Shown piece by piece: positions 1 through 6,392 of a stretch of 8,397 nucleotides of DNA (its first letter is position 1; each line of letters begins with the position of its first letter). The position numbers were made by a program, and so were the translations under genes. Below the pieces are notes generated by a model. The model saw only the letters and a list, made by a program, of their open reading frames with translations. It searched no databases and had not been told where the DNA came from. The stretch covers positions 1 through 8,397 of the forward strand of contig CAZOEW010000164.1 in the NCBI GenBank assembly GCA_964578935.1, written 5' to 3'. The DNA comes from JAQYVL01 sp964578935 (lineage in GTDB: Bacteria > Desulfobacterota > Desulfobacteria > Desulfobacterales > SURF-7).

Positions 1-3000
1 CCGGCGGATCGGATCTCAGTCTGAACTCGAGATTCTCGACAGTCCCTTTTACACCCAGAAAAATAATCCATTCCCGAACCTGAGTTCTGCTTTCCAGTTC
101 GATACTGGGTTCAATTCGATAGGGATTTATAAAATCGATAATACCCCGGGTAACTTCAAACTCTTGCCCCTGATATTTAATGATTCCGGACTCCACCCTA
201 GCACGTCCGCTGATCAGCGGACGATCCAGCGTCCCTTGAAAATGAAAGTCCGGCTTCAACAACAAAAGGGCGATGTTATTATCGACCACAAATGGATTTC
301 GGTTCTGAACAATGATATCAAACGTCGTATTATCGAAAAAAGAAGCCTCCTTTTTTTCAGTCGCGGGTTTTTCATCCCGCGACTGACTCACCACATACCC
401 AAGCGGATTTAAATCCACATCCCGGGTATACGTTCCCTCAAGGATTACAATTTCTCCTGTAATGGCTGATTCTTTCTGTGTTCCTCGAATCGTCAGATCC
501 GTATTCAGAAGCAGTTCCGTATGGTCTCCGGCAAGGATTGGCAATGCATGCGCGGTTAAGCTTACATTCGCTGATTCAGGTTGATCGTTTTTTAATTCAA
601 CATTTCCTTCCAGATCGAAACTCCCTGTTGCAAACTTTCCCTTTATATTTTCAGCTGTAATCCTGTCGGATTCAAACCTCAGTCTCCCGTCCAGCTCCTG
701 AAGGGGTTCAGAAAAGTAGGATACCTGGAAACCAATTTTTTCAAACCCAAGATCCGCATAAAAAATCGGATTTTCACGAGCACCAATGACAGAAGCCTTG
801 TATGTGATCATTCCCTTTGTTTCTGACACCTCATCGAAAAATAACTCCGTAACACCCATGGGAACCTTTCCGTCCGCCTTGAAATCGAGCATCCCGTTCA
901 ATTCCCACTTTCCGCTTACATCCAGATATCCTTCCTTGAAAAACGACAATCGGTTCTTTGGGATCCGAAGAATCCCATTTGCAAGGTCAATGGTCAAATC
1001 ACTTGCCTGAAGCAGCTCCTTCTGCTGCCAGACAATTTCCAGCCTGGATATTTGAGCCTGCATCCGCATCTGATCCGGGGCGTTTAAATTACCTGTTACC
1101 GTGACCCCGCCTCCCAGAACGCCATCCAATTCATCATGTCCTGCAAGTTTAAACCATGGCGCAAGATCCAGTGCCTCAGACCGGATTTCTCCCGTAATCT
1201 CTCTTGTTTTTAAATTTAATGCCGCTTTCACCCATATCTCTTTTTCTCCTTCTACCCTTGCTTTCCAGTCAAAAACATCAACCTTTAACGAAAACGAATC
1301 CATCTGTTCTTCATTCAACTGCAAGCCGCGCAAACCGATATTACCTGAAAGCCTTGGATCTTCAAAGCTGCCCGTCCCCTGAAAGTCAAAGAAAAGCGCT
1401 GCTTTCTTCCAGTCTTGATCAGCAATCTGATCAATATGATTCAATGATATGCCTTCGGAAGCGGCATATAGATCATACTTTCCATCCAGGGAGATCCATC
1501 CCTCTGCCTGAATTCTCTCACCCGCTGCAAATTCCGCCCGGCATTCATCCACGAAAAGCCTTTCGCCATCCAGATGTAACCCGAGGGTGACATCTTTAAT
1601 TTTTTGCATACCCAGATCGATATTCTTTCCTTTAAGGCGTATCGTTCCAGTGGGAAGGGCAATACTCCCCGAAAGATTCCCCGCAAGGGAAATCTCACCT
1701 TTCATCTGACCCGAAAACCCTTCCAAAAATAGTTTTTCACCCGTTACGCCGATTTCAAACAATGGGTCCTGTAACATCTGATTTGTCTGAAAATCAAAAA
1801 GTTGAACTGATCCTTCAATATCAAGCGCTGACGGCTGGTTCTTAATTGACAGCCGCTCAAAAGAGAGACTTCCATCGGAAAAAAGAATATCGCCGGATAG
1901 ACCTCCCAGATTGATTCCATGATAACCGATCCCTTCTCCTTCCAGATGGCCTTTTATCAAAGGCTTCTCTGATTTTCCGGATATCCATAAATTTAGCGTC
2001 AACTCTCCCTGGGCACTCTCCATCTCTGCAAGAAAAAATTCTTCTGCTGGAAATTTTGTAAAAACCGAAAGATTCCCGTCAATCTCCCTTGAATGCAAAT
2101 CATATTCACCTCTGGCGAGCACCCTGTTGTTTCCTGAATTCACCTCGAAATGCTTTACGGTCAGCTTGCTTTTCTCGATATCCGCAATTACCGTTAAGAG
2201 GGAAGTCTCTTTGGATTTAAAAATCTCCTCCATACCGAAATTCTCTGCTGACAGCTCAAGGGAAAGCTGCGCTGAACGGGTTGAGGAGGAAAAACCTTTC
2301 CCTTTAAGCATCGCCTTTACCTGGCACAGGCCTGTCACATCTGCCGGGATGTTCGGCAGTTTTTCAAGAAGCATATCCTGCTGTGTGATGAAAATCTTAT
2401 ACGTTGCGGCGTCCGGATCTCTCCGTGAAGACAGAAATCCATCAGGAAAAGCATGCTGAAGGTTGATGTTTCCATTCAAATGAAATGCTCCATAAGGGGC
2501 CTTAACGAGAGCCTTGTCAACCGTAACAACTTTTTTTTTCAGGCGGCATGAAATATCCGCATGATCAATCCGGTTTCCGGCAATATTCCCTCCCCTGTAT
2601 TTCAGGGCAAGTGTTGCTTCCTGATCATTCAACGTCCCCCTTGTTTTTAAATGGGCTGAAACATCTCCTGTAATTTCCGAATCGAGCAGTGCTGTTTTCA
2701 GAATATCCGAGGCGTCTCCTTTCAGGTTTAGTTCAAGTTCCGGCCGGATATCACCAAACAGATCTCGAATATGCCCCGTAACGGTTAAAATACTTTTACC
2801 GGAAGTTTTCAGTATCGCATGCAGTGAATCAAATCGATCTTTTACAAAAGCGGTCCGCAGGTTAATGCTCTCCAAGCCTATTTTTTCGTTTCCCATAATG
2901 AGTTCGCTATGGGTAAGCCCGAGAAGCAGCGTTGCTTCCTGCTTTAAAAGATTACCGTTTCGAAGTTCCAGATCAATGGCAGGGAAAACGATCCGGTCAT

Positions 3001-3493
3001 GCGCATTCAGGCGGTATTGCATTGATCCGCCATGGATCCATGCTTTTCTGAGCGTAATATTGAAGGGAAATTCAATACCGAAAGATTTCGGAGAAGATTC
3101 CTCATCCCCTACAAATGCGTTCACCAGATTCAGTGTTCCGGTCTCATCTTCTTCCAGGAATACCTGCGGTTTTTCCAGATAAACGGATTCAACGGCCAGG
3201 CTGCCGTTTATCAGTTCAATCCAGGATATGTCTATGCGCACTCGTTCCAGTGCGATCAGGAGGTCACCGGATGGGCCTTGCAGCAATACATTGGTTAGAT
3301 CAACGCCCCCCCTGAACAAAAAAAACCTGTTTTCACGCCATGATATCGTCCCCGGGATATTTTTGTTGATTGCGGTCAGTATAAGACGCCGGGCATGATC
3401 GGTTCCAAGGTAAATTCTTGCACCGAAAAGACCAAAAAACAGCAGAATGACACCTATGATGCCGGCAGCGGCAATTTTTTTTTGAAACTTCAT
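1..3493 (-). CDS. tamB: TamB-like translocation/assembly module protein (AsmA-type N-terminus), C-terminus cut off by window edge
   Basis: The reverse strand is open from ATG at 3493 to the window edge: 1164 codons plus one base, with no stop found when translated by eye. Residues about 7-25 form one hydrophobic segment after a short Lys-rich start (MKFQKKIAAAG), an uncleaved inner-membrane anchor. A long series of beta-rich, amphipathic repeats follows, as in the AsmA/TamB superfamily. Residues about 1095-1164 carry the conserved TamB C-terminal pattern: SGRARVESGIIKYQG, then RGIIDFINPYRIEPSIEL, then LEFRLRSDPP. E. coli TamB is about 1260 residues, so roughly 100-150 residues and the stop probably lie beyond position 1. 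Known family role: an inner-membrane-anchored periplasmic bridge acting with the outer-membrane protein TamA in envelope biogenesis or lipid transport. The start was chosen because it places the anchor at the N-terminus; the ribosome site is weak (GGA about 9 bases upstream). Numerous short open frames on the opposite strand here look like shadows. Confidence 0.9.
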   Translation of the reverse strand, partial: MKFQKKIAAAGIIGVILLFFGLFGARIYLGTDHARRLILTAINKNIPGTISWRENRFFLFRGGVDLTNVLLQGPSGDLLIALERVRIDISWIELINGSLAVESVYLEKPQVFLEEDETGTLNLVNAFVGDEESSPKSFGIEFPFNITLRKAWIHGGSMQYRLNAHDRIVFPAIDLELRNGNLLKQEATLLLGLTHSELIMGNEKIGLESINLRTAFVKDRFDSLHAILKTSGKSILTVTGHIRDLFGDIRPELELNLKGDASDILKTALLDSEITGDVSAHLKTRGTLNDQEATLALKYRGGNIAGNRIDHADISCRLKKKVVTVDKALVKAPYGAFHLNGNINLQHAFPDGFLSSRRDPDAATYKIFITQQDMLLEKLPNIPADVTGLCQVKAMLKGKGFSSSTRSAQLSLELSAENFGMEEIFKSKETSLLTVIADIEKSKLTVKHFEVNSGNNRVLARGEYDLHSREIDGNLSVFTKFPAEEFFLAEMESAQGELTLNLWISGKSEKPLIKGHLEGEGIGYHGINLGGLSGDILFSDGSLSFERLSIKNQPSALDIEGSVQLFDFQTNQMLQDPLFEIGVTGEKLFLEGFSGQMKGEISLAGNLSGSIALPTGTIRLKGKNIDLGMQKIKDVTLGLHLDGERLFVDECRAEFAAGERIQAEGWISLDGKYDLYAASEGISLNHIDQIADQDWKKAALFFDFQGTGSFEDPRLSGNIGLRGLQLNEEQMDSFSLKVDVFDWKARVEGEKEIWVKAALNLKTREITGEIRSEALDLAPWFKLAGHDELDGVLGGGVTVTGNLNAPDQMRMQAQISRLEIVWQQKELLQASDLTIDLANGILRIPKNRLSFFKEGYLDVSGKWELNGMLDFKADGKVPMGVTELFFDEVSETKGMITYKASVIGARENPIFYADLGFEKIGFQVSYFSEPLQELDGRLRFESDRITAENIKGKFATGSFDLEGNVELKNDQPESANVSLTAHALPILAGDHTELLLNTDLTIRGTQKESAITGEIVILEGTYTRDVDLNPLGYVVSQSRDEKPATEKKEASFFDNTTFDIIVQNRNPFVVDNNIALLLLKPDFHFQGTLDRPLISGRARVESGIIKYQGQEFEVTRGIIDFINPYRIEPSIELESRTQVREWIIFLGVKGTVENLEFRLRSDPP

Positions 3494-3553
3494 CAAAATT
3501 CATCCAAAAATATACTTTTCAATTTACTGTTTTCATTTGCAATTCAGACAATG

Positions 3554-3582
3554 ATACTAAAGCCTTCGTATATAAAGGTCAA
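3554..3582 (-). promoter_or_regulatory. Sigma-70-type promoter for tamB-like gene
   Basis: On the reverse strand, TTGACC (3577-3582) and TAGTAT (3554-3559) are separated by exactly 17 bases, each close to consensus. Transcription would start near 3547, leaving a leader of about 54 bases before the ATG at 3493. This is the best-matching promoter in the window. It is assigned by sequence only. Confidence 0.6.
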
Positions 3583-3738
3583 TGTCTTTTTTGTGTGCAT
3601 TGAACGGTTCTCCGATGAAGCAAATCAATCAATCTGCCTGACAAGAAGCTGTCGGGAAAAAACCCCGTGTTTCAAAAATCAATGATTCCGTCATTTCTGC
3701 AAAATCAGACGAAAAGCTCAATATATTGAAAAAAAGTT

Positions 3739-3766
3739 TTGACAGATAACAACATATTGTGATAGC
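3739..3766 (+). promoter_or_regulatory. Possible promoter for the small acidic ORF
   Basis: A perfect -35 box TTGACA (3739-3744) is followed after 16 bases by GATAGC (3761-3766). The -10 is poor, but TG one base upstream (3758-3759) gives an extended -10 arrangement. The start site would be about 30 bases before the ATG at 3804. Moderately supported. Confidence 0.35.
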
Positions 3767-3803
3767 CCCACAGAAAACGATATCTAAAATCAAGAGGAGA
3801 AAA

Positions 3804-3956
3804 ATGGTCACCGATGATGAAATTAAGATCTTGAATCATATCATTGAGGATATGGAAGATCACCCGGAGTGTGTCAGCCTTTCCTCGGAAGAAATGGATC
3901 AGATACTGGAAGAATACGATCAGATGACCGGCAAAGCCCCGTTAACGATGCTGTAG
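3804..3956 (+). CDS. Small acidic hypothetical protein, 50 residues
   Basis: I do not recognise this protein. ATG at 3804 follows a strong ribosome site (AGGAG at 3795-3799), so I prefer it to the in-frame upstream start at 3759, which has no such site and would place the ribosome site inside the gene. The 50-residue product has about 14 Asp/Glu against 2 Lys and no Arg, giving a strong negative charge. It has one Cys (residue 23) and no signal peptide or membrane segment. Residues about 4-18 (DDEIKILNHIIEDME) and 28-39 (SSEEMDQILEEY) look like two amphipathic helices joined by a Pro/Cys turn, so a small helical hairpin is plausible. It is divergent from the tamB-like gene and convergent with the isomerase-like gene, so neighbours do not suggest a function. 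The ribosome site and codon pattern favour a real gene. Confidence 0.55.
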   Translation: MVTDDEIKILNHIIEDMEDHPECVSLSSEEMDQILEEYDQMTGKAPLTML

Positions 3957-4039
3957 GATTAAATATCCTGCGTGCCAGAATGGATATTGCTGAAATCGAT
4001 CCGTGAAAATTCTTTCTGAACCATCTGGATAGTGAACTG

Positions 4040-4840
4040 CTATTCCACTTCTAAAATGTCCAGCATTCCGCTCAAATATTCCATACTGGGCCAGAGGTCC
4101 GCTTCTTCATGAGGTTCAAGCGTTATCAGCGGTAATTCTTTTCTTTTTTTAAGAAACTCGACAAGAGGATAAAAATCGATTTTACCGCTGCCCAGGGGAA
4201 GATGCTCATCTTTTGATCCGTTGTTATCATGCAGATGAAGCTGACCGATGTAAGGTCCCAGCATGTCTATCCATGCGTCAAGTGAAACGTTGCCAAATAC
4301 GAACTGATGACCCAGGTCAAAGCAAAAACCCACTTTCAGATCTTGCAGCCGACTAAAAAAAGGTGAAATTTCAGCCGGCATTTTTTCATATACATTTTCA
4401 AGCATGAGGACTGTTCCGGCCTCAAGCAGCTTTCCACCAAACCATCTCCACATTTCCAGACTTTTTTTAAGCCATGACTCATGAAAATAGCTGTACCGGT
4501 CTTCCTCGTAGCCGGCATGGCAGACTACCGTTTCCGGCTTCAGTATGGGTACCAGTGCCAGCACCTGTTCCAGACGGTGCCGGGTTATCTCCCTTATCGC
4601 GGGATCAGAAGATCCGGGTGACAGATCCAGGAACGGACCATGAACGGTTATACGCCTTTCGTTTCGGTGAAAAGGAGATAGTATCTTTTTAAAATCCGAA
4701 AAGGAATAATTGTCCAGCGCATCGGCATCGAGTCCAATTTCCGGATTCAGTTCGAGTTCGACAAAACGATCCAGAAACGTTTCATATAACATCCTGAAAG
4801 GGACGTTTACCTGAACCTGATTCACAATTTTTTTTCGCAT
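4040..4840 (-). CDS. Sugar phosphate isomerase/epimerase family protein (xylose isomerase-like / AP endonuclease 2-type TIM barrel)
   Basis: The 266-residue product fits the xylose isomerase-like TIM-barrel superfamily, which includes sugar isomerases/epimerases and endonuclease IV (Nfo). Strand-end motifs appear in family order, numbered from the ATG at 4840: VQVNVPF (about 9-15), VHGPFLDLSPGS (66-77), VVCHAGY (105-111), LMLENVYE (145-152), FCFDLGH (172-178), LHLHDNNG (201-208), DEH (211-213), LGSGKIDF (216-223) and ITLEPH (239-244). The His, Glu and Asp in these motifs suit a divalent-metal site. The substrate cannot be told. No signal peptide is seen, so it is probably cytoplasmic. ATG at 4840 puts the first barrel strand near the N-terminus. 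A TTG at 4906 would add 22 residues of non-barrel sequence and a GTG at 4849 would add 3; no strong ribosome site precedes any of them. It converges on the small acidic gene and is divergent from the lipoprotein gene. Confidence 0.85.
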   Translation of the reverse strand: MRKKIVNQVQVNVPFRMLYETFLDRFVELELNPEIGLDADALDNYSFSDFKKILSPFHRNERRITVHGPFLDLSPGSSDPAIREITRHRLEQVLALVPILKPETVVCHAGYEEDRYSYFHESWLKKSLEMWRWFGGKLLEAGTVLMLENVYEKMPAEISPFFSRLQDLKVGFCFDLGHQFVFGNVSLDAWIDMLGPYIGQLHLHDNNGSKDEHLPLGSGKIDFYPLVEFLKKRKELPLITLEPHEEADLWPSMEYLSGMLDILEVE

Positions 4841-5210
4841 TGTTATCACGCTTAAATTACCATTTCCCCCATTGAAATTCTCTCTGGAATGATCAACCTC
4901 AACCAAAGAAGGAATGATGTCAAGAAAAATTTGTTACCGGATACATGATGTGAAGGCAGCATGAAATGCCTCTGGTTGAGGATTGTGGACCGTGCGTGTC
5001 GCGGCGGGGTTCGATTCCAAACAATCCGCGAACGAAAAGATTCTTGAACACATTGGAATCGGAATATCTTGTTGACAATCGCCATACCGAAAAAAAAGGT
5101 TCTCCGTTCGACTATTCTGAACAAGGCCTTGACAAAAAAAATCAGATGATATTTAAAAACAGGTTAATACACTCTGGTTCATCGAAATTTCGAAGTAAAG
5201 GTCGGCATGC
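4841..5210. other. Divergent intergenic region with a GC-rich structured patch
   Basis: This 370-bp gap lies between the isomerase-like gene (minus) and the lipoprotein gene (plus). It holds a 9-bp inverted repeat CCTCAACCA (4897-4905) / TGGTTGAGG (4973-4981), a GC-rich patch at about 4980-5034 with several overlapping possible stems, and a promoter-like pair at 5129-5157. Open frames across the region do not look like conserved proteins. A 28-codon frame at 4961-5047 is discussed as a finding but not called. Confidence 0.5.
5129..5157 (+). promoter_or_regulatory. Probable promoter for the lipoprotein gene
   Basis: TTGACA (5129-5134) is a perfect -35 box, followed after 17 bases by TTTAAA (5152-5157), matching four of six -10 positions. 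Transcription would start near 5164, about 47 bases before the ATG at 5211. A second TTGACA at 5072-5077 has no acceptable -10 at the right distance. Confidence 0.45.
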
Positions 5211-5681
5211 ATGAAAATCAAAAAGGCGCTTCTGTTGTTAACATTTGCCATTTCAATCCTGTGGATTTCAGGATGTCATGCCGCCAAATCAGCTGCGGAA
5301 AGCATCATTAAACTTGACAACCATTCCCCCTTTATAACCAATGTCCAGTCCGGTAAAATCATAAAAGGTCAGTATGTCGCAAGCAGTTCCCTCAATATCA
5401 ATGACAAGAACACATTCCGGGTAACCATCGTTGACCCGGATCTTGATGTTAAAAAACTGTATATCCGCTGTTTCTATCCCAGAGATTCAGACCAGCCGAT
5501 CTTAGAGCTTGGTCCTTTTGATCTTCCAGTCCAGGAAAAACAACGGACCAGCATGCATCTGAATGAACCGGTCGAGATATCCGGGCCATCCGGAAACTGG
5601 CTGGTAGAGGTTCAGGTTGAAGATGAAAAGAACAATCTGAGTAACATATACCGGCTGCATGTCATCATCAACCAATGGTAA
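5211..5681 (+). CDS. Putative lipoprotein of unknown function, 156 residues
   Basis: I do not recognise the family. The N-terminus is a textbook lipoprotein signal: MKIKK, a hydrophobic stretch (residues about 6-19), and the lipobox ISGC with Cys22 as the predicted lipidated residue. His, not Asp, follows Cys22, so by the E. coli sorting rule (which may not hold here) it would go to the outer membrane. The mature part of about 135 residues is rich in beta-type segments, such as FRVTIVDPDLDVKKLYIRC (about 69-87) and WLVEVQVEDEKNN (about 130-142). The alternation and the Asp-Pro-Asp turn look like an immunoglobulin-like or other beta-sandwich domain; this is impression only. Besides Cys22 there is one Cys, in YIRCFY. 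ATG at 5211 is preceded by AAAGGT (5197-5202) at 8 bases. It has its own probable promoter and lies 248 bp before marR, so it is probably transcribed alone. Confidence 0.75.
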   Translation: MKIKKALLLLTFAISILWISGCHAAKSAAESIIKLDNHSPFITNVQSGKIIKGQYVASSSLNINDKNTFRVTIVDPDLDVKKLYIRCFYPRDSDQPILELGPFDLPVQEKQRTSMHLNEPVEISGPSGNWLVEVQVEDEKNNLSNIYRLHVIINQW

Positions 5682-5875
5682 TTCCCCAGGTATTCCGGAT
5701 CAGTGAGCAATCCCGGATACAAAACCTGTCGTTCCGGGAACCCTCCTGCTGTGTCCCTGAGAACCCGAAAAAGGACAGAACCCGCATCCCATAACGTTTT
5801 CTGCCATTCTGTGTTTTGACAAATTGCCTGCCTCACAAAGATCCGCTTTGAACATCTTCCCCTGAAATCTTTTTC

Positions 5876-5904
5876 TTGACAACCGGTTCTGGATGGGGCA
5901 AATT
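5876..5904 (+). promoter_or_regulatory. Probable promoter of the marR gene
   Basis: TTGACA (5876-5881) is a perfect -35 box; CAAATT (5899-5904), 17 bases on, matches three of six -10 positions. The expected start is near 5911, inside the TTAGCATACAAA element. A strong -35 with a poor -10 and a repressor-like site over the start would suit an autoregulated gene. The rest of the 5682-5929 gap shows only a short palindrome (GTTCCGGGAAC, 5731-5741) and a 7-bp direct repeat (GAACCCG at 5761 and 5778). Confidence 0.45.
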
Positions 5905-5918
5905 AGTTAGCATACAAA
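5903..5918 (+). promoter_or_regulatory. Candidate MarR operator 1 (upstream of marR)
   Basis: TTAGTTAGCATACAAA lies just after the marR -10 box and covers the expected transcription start. Its core TTAGCATACAAA (5907-5918) recurs with one change before the reductase gene. The left half TTAGC equals half of the TTAGCAAGCTAA palindrome known for SlyA of the MarR/SlyA family; the right half ACAAA is a diverged partner. Binding is inferred. Confidence 0.5.
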
Positions 5919-5929
5919 GGAAATTAATC

Positions 5930-6343
5930 ATGACTCAGTATGTCGACTGTATCGTATTTTTATTGGCCAAGGCATATCAGAAATCACAAAACCAGTTAAA
6001 GGCAAGGCTTCTGCCTTATAGCCTCACTTCGGTTCAGGCTCTTGTTCTGGAAGCTCTTTGGGAGGAAGAGGGATTGACTGCAGGTCAGATTGGAAAACGG
6101 CTTGCGCTGGACAATGCGACGATTTCCGGTGTATTAGACCGGCTGGCTGATGCGGAATGGATCATAAAAAAAACAGATCCGGAAGATAAAAGATTACTGA
6201 GAGTTTTTCTCTCGGCCAAGGCCTTGAAAATGGAGTCTTCCCTTGTTGAAGAGAGAACAAAGGCAAACAATGAGATCCTGAAAAACTTCAGTGATGCAGA
6301 ACAAATACTATTTAAAAGATTTTTAAAAGATCTGTTGCAGTAA
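5930..6343 (+). CDS. MarR family transcriptional regulator
   Basis: The 137-residue protein has the length and layout of a MarR winged helix-turn-helix repressor. An N-terminal helix (about 5-27) and the C-terminal helices (about 100-137) would form the dimer interface. The recognition region is LTAGQIGKRLALDNATISGV (about 48-67), followed by LDRLADAEWI. The wing has the family signature DPEDKRLLRVFLSAKA (about 81-96), where Asp and Arg usually contact DNA or shape the wing. MarR proteins usually repress until a small phenolic, acid or CoA ligand binds; the ligand here cannot be read from sequence. ATG at 5930 was chosen because AAAGGA (5916-5921) precedes it at good distance; the longer frame from a TTG at 5876 would begin within the promoter. 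The reductase gene follows after 49 bp on the same strand and carries a matching upstream element, making it the likely target along with marR itself. Confidence 0.9.
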   Translation: MTQYVDCIVFLLAKAYQKSQNQLKARLLPYSLTSVQALVLEALWEEEGLTAGQIGKRLALDNATISGVLDRLADAEWIIKKTDPEDKRLLRVFLSAKALKMESSLVEERTKANNEILKNFSDAEQILFKRFLKDLLQ

Positions 6344-6351
6344 AATAATTT

Positions 6352-6367
6352 TTATTTAGCGTACAAA
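6352..6367 (+). promoter_or_regulatory. Candidate MarR operator 2 (upstream of the reductase gene)
   Basis: TTATTTAGCGTACAAA matches the element before marR at 14 of 16 positions; the core TTAGCGTACAAA (6356-6367) differs by one base. It lies 25 bases before the reductase ATG. TAAAAT (6341-6346), just after the marR coding end, could act as a -10 box with a start near 6353, inside this element, but no good -35 box accompanies it. The site could control a separate reductase promoter or add a second contact in a shared transcript. Confidence 0.5.
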
Positions 6368-6392
6368 CAAAAACCATCGAAGGGAGAAACTC

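Larger units (their letters stand above)
3494..3803. other. Divergent intergenic region between tamB-like gene and small acidic ORF
   Basis: This 310-bp AT-rich gap separates two divergent genes. It holds a promoter for each direction and, at 3637-3656, a 7-bp hairpin (CCTGACA / TGTCGGG with one G-T pair and a 6-base loop). The hairpin has no T-run on either strand, so it is not an intrinsic terminator. Open frames on both strands here are low-complexity and lack ribosome sites; I see no gene. Confidence 0.6.

Noticed and set aside
164..3315. Several plus-strand open frames of 60-128 codons
   Set aside because: They lie opposite the continuous tamB-like reading frame, overlap one another, lack ribosome sites and read as low-complexity Ser/Pro/Phe-rich products typical of antisense frames.
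3629..3811. Minus-strand 60-codon frame with a hydrophobic start, resembling a small membrane protein
   Set aside because: It overlaps the start and ribosome site of the small acidic gene and the intergenic hairpin, and the hydrophobic stretch is what AT-rich non-coding DNA gives by chance.
3955..3969. Possible terminator AGGAT-TAAAT-ATCCT after the small acidic gene
   Set aside because: The stem is only 5 bp, AT-rich and has no T-run after it. The longer CCAG-ATGG/CCATCTGG pairing (3975-4028) has a loop of about 37 bases.
4980..5027. A functional tRNA gene, prompted by GGTTCGATTCC and a 7-bp outer stem
   Set aside because: The span is about 48 bases, with no D-arm or anticodon arm and a T-stem that fails after two pairs, so it cannot be an intact tRNA.
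4852..5124. Minus-strand 90-codon frame upstream of the isomerase-like gene
   Set aside because: It crosses the same intergenic region without a ribosome site or a recognisable product, and ends just before the isomerase start in another frame.
4966..5214. Plus-strand 82-codon frame before the lipoprotein gene
   Set aside because: It runs through the structured patch and the lipoprotein promoter, has no ribosome site and its product looks random.
5761..5784. Direct repeat GAACCCG upstream of marR as a regulator site
   Set aside because: Only 7 bases repeated twice, more than 90 bases before the promoter and not repeated elsewhere that I noticed.
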